A stretch of DNA of 64,000 nucleotides from Cystobasidiopsis lactophilus (lineage: Eukaryota; Basidiomycota; Agaricostilbomycetes; Agaricostilbales; Chionosphaeraceae), in assembly GCA_001599975.1 (NCBI GenBank), contig BCIO01000001.1, positions 4,089,631 to 4,153,630 of the forward strand. The letters are read 5' to 3'. This document shows positions 55,708 through 64,000 of the stretch, one piece after another. The notes under the pieces were generated by a model that was not told where the DNA came from, did not search any database, and saw nothing but the letters and a program-made list of their open reading frames with translations. Each line of letters starts with the position of its first letter. The first letter of the stretch is position 1. The translations under genes and the position numbers were made by a program.

Positions 55708-57459
55708 TCAAAAGGAGGACGAGGCGCCGGACAAGTCGCCCATGCTGCTCTCCTCCGTGTCGATGGACGAGTTCCACAAGAGCGAGGTGAGCCGACTCAA
55801 GCCCACTTCGGCCTTGGTGAGCTCCGAAGGCAGGTCGACCAGGCTCTGCATCCGGGGCGAGGGCGACAGCTTGGCCTTCTCGCCTGCCGCTTGATCTGAA
55901 TCCGGTGGGAGGGCTCGTATCGGTGGCGGCGGGGGCGAGCGACGGGAGCGCAAAGGCGAGTTGATGCCAGCAGTCCAGGCCTCTGGCTCGGAGAGCTCCG
56001 AGATGTGCGAAATTTCGAAGGACGAGCTCTGGTCCGCGTCAGGCCCTAAGGACGGATCCTGGCGGAGGAGCGAAGGCCGAAGCTGGCGAGCGATGAAGGA
56101 GGCCGAGTTGCCTTCGGTCGAAGAATCGTACGAGGCCTCGTCGCTCGGCTGGAAGGGATCGGCCAGCGATATTCGAGAGGTGGAGGGCGAGGTGGAGCAG
56201 GACAGGAACGAGTCCTCCTCCGCTTGCGGCTGCTGCGTCAGCACCACGCGGCCTGGGGTGGCGAGGGGTATTGCCAAAGCGGAGGTCGAGGCTGAAATGG
56301 CCGCTTTCCCGCTGTTGACCAAGTTCTCGAGCGCAACGGCGACTTGCTTGAAGCGCCAGTCCTCCTCCAAGATCGCCGTCCAGTCTTTCTCCTCTTCCTC
56401 GTCGTCTAAACTGCCAAAGAACGGCTGGGATGAAGACGACGGCGAGAGCAGAGGCTGCTGGGTCAGCTGGTGCTTGAGCGACCGGATCTCGGAGGCCTGC
56501 TTTTGCTTGATGCGCTCGATCGAGGCGTTGATGGCGAGCAGGGAGGCGTTGGAGATTTCGAGGTCGAGGATCTGTGTGCATAAGCAGGCGGTATCAGCAC
56601 CCATGCAACTGATGGCCCAGTCCGCAGATTCGCCCACCTTGCGATGCTCTCTGGCCTCTCGCTCTCGTTCCCTCGCCCGCTCCTCCTCTCGAGCCTGAGC
56701 GTACCAGTCCTCGTCCCGCAGACCGGACTCCATATCATCCAAAGGCGACGACACCAAGTGAGAGTCTAGGCCAACAACGTGCACCACGTTCGCCTTCATG
56801 GGCGAGTGCGAGCCCGACCTCTTGTGGCCGTTCAAGCTCGGCCGCACCGTCGGCGGGGCAAAAGTGGCAGAAGGTAAGAGCGGGGAGACCAAAGGCGTTC
56901 GCGGGCCGGACAGGTCGACGGACGAATTTGTGGACGAGTAGAGGTTGGAGTGGGAGGAGGACTGGCGGAGGGACCTGTTGTTGCTGAAGGAAGAAGCGAT
57001 GAGCGCCGGCGTCGCTGGCGGCGAGAAGGTTGCGGGCGAGCCTGGCCTGGAGGTCGACCCGCCATTATTGTTTTGACGGTTGTGAGAGCTCGAGGTGGAC
57101 GCTGTGGACGTGGACCCTCGCCGCTGAGGCTGCTGGGTAGTAGCTGGTGGTGGCAGGTATGTGGAAGGCCGCTGGGAGGGCGAGAGGATCGTGGCCGGGG
57201 GCAGGAGCGGCGCATTGGCATTGGACCCTGTGCGAACTCGCCCGGAGTGGCCCTGCGCCGTCTTGGCCACCACTACTTTGGCCGTCCCCGTCGAGCTGGG
57301 CGTCTTGACGACTGACGGCCTCGAGGTGGAGGCTTTAGGCGTCGTCTTGGCCGTAGGGCTGGCGTAGAAGCCAGAAACAACCTTGGCCTTCCCTCCCGCT
57401 TGCCCTGTCGGCGTCGACGCCGGGCTCGACTTGGCGGAAATGACCTTGCGAGGCTGCAT
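55708..57459 (-). CDS. Ser/Pro-rich protein with a short coiled coil
   Basis: From ATG 57459 (MQPRKVISAKSSPASTPTG) a long low-complexity region rich in Ser, Thr, Pro and Gln runs to about residue 270. An intron of about 66 nt follows the charged EEERAREREREAREHRK and leads to ILDLEISNASLLAINASIER and KQKQASEIRSLKHQL, a helical coiled-coil element. I recall N-A-S-L-L-A-I-N as a recurring phrase in uncharacterised fungal proteins. The remainder contains acidic and Ser-rich blocks and ends STDTEESS-like sequence before TGA at 55708-55710. The frame stays open upstream of the ATG without another ATG. Probably a cytoskeletal or scaffold protein, but this is a guess. Confidence 0.62.
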   Translation of the reverse strand: MQPRKVISAKSSPASTPTGQAGGKAKVVSGFYASPTAKTTPKASTSRPSVVKTPSSTGTAKVVVAKTAQGHSGRVRTGSNANAPLLPPATILSPSQRPSTYLPPPATTQQPQRRGSTSTASTSSSHNRQNNNGGSTSRPGSPATFSPPATPALIASSFSNNRSLRQSSSHSNLYSSTNSSVDLSGPRTPLVSPLLPSATFAPPTVRPSLNGHKRSGSHSPMKANVVHVVGLDSHLVSSPLDDMESGLRDEDWYAQAREEERAREREREAREHRKVGESADWAISCMGADTACLCTQILDLEISNASLLAINASIERIKQKQASEIRSLKHQLTQQPLLSPSSSSQPFFGSLDDEEEEKDWTAILEEDWRFKQVAVALENLVNSGKAAISASTSALAIPLATPGRVVLTQQPQAEEDSFLSCSTSPSTSRISLADPFQPSDEASYDSSTEGNSASFIARQLRPSLLRQDPSLGPDADQSSSFEISHISELSEPEAWTAGINSPLRSRRSPPPPPIRALPPDSDQAAGEKAKLSPSPRMQSLVDLPSELTKAEVGLSRLTSLLWNSSIDTEESSMGDLSGASSSF

Positions 57460-57650
57460 GTTCTTGGAGCAGTTTATAGCATGATCTCCAGGGCGAGCTG
57501 GCCGGCTGCAGAAAAAGCTGGAGCCAGCGAGTTCCTTGTTTTGGAAATCCGGGGGCTTGTGGTCGATGTCAACATTTTGGCAGGGCGACGGCTGAGGGAG
57601 GGAACTGGACAGCTCTAAATGCAAAGAAGAGAAGAAAACAAGCTGAGGCT

Positions 57651-58920
57651 CTAGGGTTTTCGGCCAGCCGGACCTCCAGGTTTGCCACCCAGCAGCACTT
57701 TTGCATCAGCTATTGCCCGGAGAGCGGTCAAGATCCTGATGACTTCAACCGTATCTGGGTCTTGAGGACCCCAAATCCGCTTCACTTCGGTCTCAGCAGT
57801 AGCTGCGACTTGGCTGGCCTCTGCAAACTGGGAGCAATAGAAGAGATGAAAGGCGTAGGCCTGGTGAATTCGAGGGAGAAGGTTCTGAAGGCCATCTTGA
57901 GTAGCGCCCGCAACTACCTGAGGGTACTGGAGAAACTAATGACCCGAATTCAGCTCCACCTCGAAGAAACTCACATATTTGCGCACCCAGGAAAGCTTGC
58001 GTGGCTCATTTTCGTCATACTCGAGCCACACAGCAACCCTCTGTCCAATTATATCGCTGTTCCGTTGGCTTCGACCTTCCGGAAGAGAGCAAGAAGAGCA
58101 ATCGCATAAAAAGCCGCACTCGTTCAACAGCCTTTCACGACGAATGCTGCGGGGAAGTAAACAGAACTTGTGGCCATAATAGCTGTAGAAAATTTCCTTG
58201 GGTTTATGCTCGCCGGTCGCGGCACCTTCGTGGGATGGAGCGTCCAAACCGGGAAGAGTCGTTAGGGTGACTTGATCTTTGCCCTCAGGCGACGTCGCTC
58301 TCTTGACGTTAGCGTCGGAGTTTGGACGACAAGAGTGGTTGACAAGAGCCAAGGGAAGGACCAAAAGGCACGTTCCAGCCTTCACGTCATGAAAACCATT
58401 CGTTCTCATGATGCCGGTCAGGATGGCGGTGAGATGGTGGCAACGCGTGCTGTCGTGAGCCTTGAGATCGTCGGCGTGGTGCTCGTACCCTTCGTGCGCA
58501 TGTCCTTTCTCGTGGGCGGCATGCGAAGTGACCAAGAGAGCCGCTTGGACCTCTTTGGGTATAGGGCCCCAAGGCGTAGAGAGCTTCAGAATCTCAGACT
58601 GATCCTTGGCGGGAAGCCGACAAAACTGTTCCAAGCAGGCCTTGGCCTTGATTTCGTTCGGCATATTCTCGGGAACGGCGATCAAAGCAGAGCTAGAGAA
58701 GATGACCCTGCCTGAGGGGAGTGGCTGGCTTGTAAGAGTACCGCGCATCTCCTTCCCGGCGTGGGTGACGTTGCCGACGTGGCAGAGGGCTGCAGGCGTA
58801 AGGCCTCTATGAAGATACCAGTCTTGTTAGAAAGGCCTACCCGAGCGACATCAAGGGAGGAGGAGGACGTACTGATTTTGGCCACCGGCGGGCGGCTTGT
58901 GAGTTGGGTTGGTAGCCATG
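57651..58920 (-). CDS. SET-domain protein (SMYD/Set5-6-like), no MYND seen
   Basis: Start MATNPTHKPPAGGQNQ, an intron, then GLTPAALCHVGNVTHAGKEM, SGRVIFSSSALIAVPENMPN, and RCHHLTAILTGIMRTNGFHD. The cofactor and active-site motif NHSCRPNSDANVK, followed by EIFYSYYGHKFCLLPRSIRR (the catalytic Tyr region) and a post-SET cluster CGFLCDCSSC, identify a SET methyltransferase fold. The C-terminal helical part (IHQAYAFHLFYCSQFAEASQ; TVEVIRILTALRAIADAKVL) resembles the TPR-like end of SMYD proteins. No MYND finger is found between the split SET halves. It would transfer methyl from S-adenosylmethionine to lysines; substrate unknown. Stop TAG at 57651-57653. Confidence 0.75.
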
Positions 58921-59439
58921 ATTCTTGGACAGACAGCAAAAGTCTGTAGACAGCTGGAGGACAGTGCGCTGAGGGAAATGGAGAGCGAACAAGGTGGTTA
59001 AGGGAGAGCAAGACAGCGAACCAAACCAACGTCCTGAAGCCACAAAGGGAGTTTGCGCTTCTCTTCTAACGGGTTGAGACAGAATGCAGCCCTGGCGAAA
59101 CGAAGGCGGTCTTCTACGAGCAAGAATGGCAATCTTAAAGGCATCGAAAGCAAGTCCTTCTACAGAAGCGAGTAAAGGGCAAGCAAGCATTGGCAAGATG
59201 AGCTAAAGTGGGGGCATGGCAAGGCAAGACACGTCGCAGACGACAAAGACTTTGAGCTGACTTTCTCGACTGCAATTGCCTACCGAGTGGTCGACAGTGG
59301 CGAAAAACGGGCACTGCGGAGCTAGGGTCGGCTTTGATTGGCTGGAAGTCGTTTGGAGCGCTGCCGGGCCGGCCGCCTCCAGCGTTGCAAGCCTCCTGGG
59401 CCGTGACGGCCAAGTTTCAGTCGCTTTCGAGACCCACAG
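58921..59439. promoter_or_regulatory. Divergent promoter, SET protein / HMG-box protein
   Basis: 519 bp between outward-facing starts. Open frames lack protein character; no specific motif recognised. Confidence 0.4.
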
Positions 59440-60601
59440 ATGCAGGCCATGCTGCTGTTGCGCCCTGTGCTCCTGCGCACTGCTCGCCTGACAGCCGCGC
59501 CCGCCCAATGGCGCCGAACGCTGCCCAACCTCGGCTCCCGCCGCTCCTTTGTGGCGTCCGCCTACTGGGCAGAAGCCGTCAAGAAGCGAGCGTCCACGGC
59601 CAAGGCGACCAAGACCATCAAGGCCATCAAGGCTGGCACCAAGAAGCCCGCCGTGAAGGCAACAAAGCCCAAGAAGCCCAAGGCGGCCGCCAAACGTCCG
59701 TGTGACCGTGCTCGATTTGGCGCATTGAGGCTCGAAGCTGATCTGGCGTGCTGCCCACTTAACAGCCAAGAAGCCTAGATCGACCGTCAAGCTGCCCACG
59801 CAGATAACCTCCGCCTGGCAGCTATTCCTCAACAAAGAGATGGCGGTTCGTGTTTGCCTAGATTCTGTGGCTCGGCATCGCTTGACTGACTCTCCGGTGT
59901 GCTCAAACAGGCTGCCAGATCGGCTCTGGCATCAGGCGAGAAGGTGTCCGTCCCCGAGGTGTCCAAAGCGGCCGCACCCAAGTATCACGGCCTTTCCGCG
60001 TCCGAGCGACAGGTTCGGCCCTTCCTGTCACCCTGCCCCAGCGCCTTACTGACACATTGGCTCTGCCTCACAGACCCTGGAAGAGGAGCTGGTCGATGTC
60101 AAGGCGAAGTTCGCCGAGGACTACAAGCGCGCTCTCGAGGCGTTGACGCCGGAGCAGATCCGAGCTGAGAACGCCTACCGGGCCCTGCGCAGGAAGACGG
60201 GCAAGTCCAAGAAGCACAACTTTAGGTACGTTCCGTCCTTTCCCTTGGGTGCTGGACTATGGAAGCTCAGGTACGCGAACGAGCAGGGATCCGAACAAGC
60301 CCAAGTTGCCTGCAAACGGCTACATGGTCTTCCTCAAGAGCAAGCGCGAAGACTACGGCTGGATGAGCGGGATCGAAGGCGAGGGAACTGACAAGGCTCG
60401 GATGGCGACCAAAAAGGCTGCCGAAGAGTGGAGGCAGCTCTCGGAGGAGGGCAAAAAGGTCAGGCGCTTCCTCTTCCTCTCAATTCTCGGTCAGCATTCT
60501 GATTTCGAATGAACGCGCAGCCATTCCAAGAGGAAGCCGCCAAGCTCAAGGCCAAGTACGACGAGGAGCTCGCGGCCTACAACGCCAGCGTTTCGCAGTA
60601 G
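59440..60601 (+). CDS. Mitochondrial HMG-box DNA-packaging protein (Abf2/TFAM-like)
   Basis: A strong presequence (MQAMLLLRPVLLRTARLTAA, then RRTLPNLGSRRSFVASAYW) is followed by a Lys/Ala-rich linker (KATKTIKAIKAGTKKPAVKA). HMG box 1 is split by introns: KLPTQITSAWQLFLNKEMA, SKAAAPKYHGLSASERQ and LEEELVDVKAKFAEDYKRAL. HMG box 2 reads PNKPKLPANGYMVFLKSKRE, ARMATKKAAEEWRQLSEEGK and PFQEEAAKLKAKYDEELAAY. Two HMG boxes after a mitochondrial signal is the layout of Abf2/TFAM, which coats and compacts mtDNA. Expected in the mitochondrial matrix. ATG 59449 is an alternative start. Stop TAG at 60599-60601. Confidence 0.85.
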
Positions 60602-61373
60602 ACAGCCACCCTCTCGCGCTTGCCACCTATCCCTCCAGCCTAGCGCCCTTCGAAATGCAGGCCAAAACCTCCTTAATAACCTTCTTTCCCGCGGCTCGAG
60701 AGCTCGCCGCTGCCCAGGTCCACCAAGCAACGCAGGGCGCTCGTCTTTCCTCCTTGTAACAAGTTTTCGGCCCTTCCCGCGTGCGGGTGATGCTCTGTTT
60801 TGTGAAACGAAGAAATAAAGATGGCGCTTCTCCTCGTCGACATGCTGGCCACAGAGCTGAGCTGACCTGATTATGTCGCCACCACACAACTCCTGAACTG
60901 AGGCGACAACCGTTCACCGCATTTCATTACATCTTCTGCGCTTCCCGTCTTGTTCTATAGCCTGAAATTGAAGAATCTGGGCTGTCGGCCGCGTCGCCAC
61001 CCACTGCCTCGCCTGCGGTCCGGCGGCAGGCCTGCCTGGAGTGCCCATGGTCAGAGTCGAGCCATCGAGGCCTGGCGCGTGAAATTCCAGACTGCGCTTG
61101 TCCATTCTCGCTTCAAACAGCATTTCATGCACCCATGGTGACTATCAAGGGTGGCTGCGAAGAGACGTGCCAAATAGGCAACTCTGTCGATCCCGCGACG
61201 CAGCCCCTCACAAAATGCCAAGTGCATCCTGGCTCGCCTCCCTGATCTCCGTGTTGGACTTTTGACTCTTGCTCTGCTCCAACACAGTCTGCTCTTTGGT
61301 GTCCGGTGCCCCGTCGCCCTTGAAATCGCCTTCATTGCCACCAACTCGCATCCATCCATTGAGCGTTCCCCAA
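60602..61373. other. Intergenic, tandem plus-strand genes
   Basis: 772 bp without a convincing gene. Frames on either strand are Arg/Ser-rich chance frames. The LITAF-gene promoter should be at its right end. Confidence 0.4.
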
Positions 61374-62110
61374 ATGACTGAAGTACGCCTAATTCTTCTC
61401 CTCCCATACCTTCAGTAGTGTGCTGAGGACCTGTGTAGCAAGCTGCGCCTTCCTATCAAGCCGTAGGCTCGCCCATGCACTCGCCATATGATCTGCGCTG
61501 ATAGCCCACTTTTCCACACCAGGCGCAAGGCCAACCAATGTATGCACCCCAGCCGCCCATGCAGGTGATCGCTCCATTGGGCATGAACCCAGCGCTGATC
61601 ACGGTAAGATTCTTCGAGCGAACAACGCCTCGCCACGGTTCTGATTTGCAACTTCGCCACAGTGCCCAAACTGCAAGAACGTCGTGACGACCCAAGCACA
61701 GCAGGTGTCTGGCAATACCACAGTGATCGCTGCCATCTTGTTCGGCATTCTATGCCTTCCATGCGCCGCCATCCCGTTCTGCATGCCGGTTTGTTATCTC
61801 AGACCAGACTCACATGAGACGCTTCTGATTCACGAGAGACCTGCAGGATACATTCGCAGACGTGGATCACCGCTGCCCACAGTGCCAGTACAACATTGCG
61901 CACTGGTCGCGCAACTCGGGCACCACGATGGCCATCCCCGTTCCCGTCATGGTCCCTGTTGTGCCCCAACCAGCACCTGTGCCTTACCCAGCATATCCAC
62001 AACCAACTGCTGCTCCACATGTCGAGAAAAATATGGGATATTGCGGCGGCTGTGGCACGCCACATGCACCCGGAGCGCATTTCTGTCCGGGATGTGGCGT
62101 TAAGGTGTGA
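61374..62110 (+). CDS. LITAF-domain protein with extra C-terminal zinc ribbon
   Basis: A first exon of only nine bases (ATGACTGAA) joins to QAAPSYQAAQGQPMYAPQPP, then ITCPNCKNVVTTQAQQVSGN, a hydrophobic core TTVIAAILFGILCLPCAAIP, and after an intron DTFADVDHRCPQCQYNIA. CPNC ... CPQC around a hydrophobic hairpin is the LITAF/SIMPLE domain, a zinc-stabilised monotopic insert in endosome or plasma membranes. A Pro-rich linker (VPVVPQPAPVPYPAYPQP) leads to a second zinc ribbon GYCGGCGTPHAPGAHFCPGC. All junctions keep phase. Stop TGA at 62108-62110. The added ribbon is unusual for the family as I know it. Confidence 0.85.
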
Positions 62111-62423
62111 AGGCTCGCAAGGCTCGCCAAAGCTCTGCTTTCGATTTATCGCATTTGTATTTACTTTGTCCCATGCTGCACGATCTTGAACTGTATCGAT
62201 CTAACCCCATCTCAAGTTCGCATTGGTCATTGGCAGTATTTATCGAAGGAGGCGTGTAAAGAAATGCCTTTCAAGGTTCTAAAATGAAGTGGAATATTGG
62301 GCGGTCAGGCTAGCTAGATCAACGGTGAGCCCTTTTCGGATTAAAAGCGAGCGTCCAGAAATGTATCCCCAAAACCGCAGGTGGGCGGCAGTCGTACTTT
62401 TCCCAGAAGGAGTGCGAGGTGTT
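62111..62423. other. Intergenic between convergent genes
   Basis: 313 bp of 3' flanking sequence. No gene, repeat or RNA recognised. Confidence 0.4.

Positions 62424-64000
<1,577 letters not shown>

Noticed and set aside
55961-56698. 245-codon plus-strand open frame
   Set aside because: Lies opposite the Ser/Pro-rich coiled-coil gene, and its Ser/Ala/Arg-rich sequence reflects the complementary codons.

Overview
The window looks like nuclear DNA of a basidiomycete yeast, most likely Pucciniomycotina. Genes are small, densely packed on both strands, and broken by many short introns (about 30-70 nt, usually GTGAGT/GTGCGT donors and CAG acceptors). The gene content is eukaryotic: LSM2, Ku80, La, complex I 49 kDa subunit, pyruvate dehydrogenase E1 beta. 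Most coding regions had to be assembled by eye from exon fragments, so terminal coordinates are usually firmer than internal exon borders. I found no rRNA, tRNA, CRISPR array, transposon or virus-like element.

Layout. 1-6.6 kb: a partial unknown gene, two hypothetical proteins, LSM2 divergent from a GT8 glycosyltransferase, and a hypothetical protein. 6.9-14.8 kb: a sucrose-transporter-like MFS protein, a MYND zinc-finger protein, a tiny ORF, an FAD oxidoreductase and two tandem etherase-like GSTs. 14.9-26.1 kb: Ku80, phosphopantothenate-cysteine ligase, two tandem GPI-type Cu-only SOD-like surface proteins, and La. 26.3-38 kb: an MFSD1-like MFS protein, an asparaginase-ankyrin fusion, an unknown membrane protein, a CHZ1-like histone chaperone and an M1 aminopeptidase. 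38.3-43.2 kb: three tandem DUF7918-like genes. 43.4-49 kb: NDUFS2, an MRH-domain sorting receptor, a TEN1-like OB-fold protein and a surface protein. 49.6-55.4 kb: a secreted Cys-rich protein, an F-box-like protein, a CFEM-like GPI protein and cyclophilin. 55.7-64 kb: a coiled-coil protein, a SET-domain protein, a mitochondrial HMG-box protein, a LITAF-domain protein and PDB1 (running off the end).

There is no operon-like functional unit. Clustering is by local duplication: the GST pair, the SOD-like pair and the DUF7918 trio. The strongest observations are the loss of three of four copper ligands in one SOD-like paralog, very small exons (3, 6, 8 and 16 nt) encoding conserved residues in NDUFS2 and the M1 aminopeptidase, a Ser-to-Cys swap at the expected catalytic position of one tandem GST, and a cyclophilin with two in-frame starts consistent with dual targeting. 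No clearly new multi-gene system was recognised.
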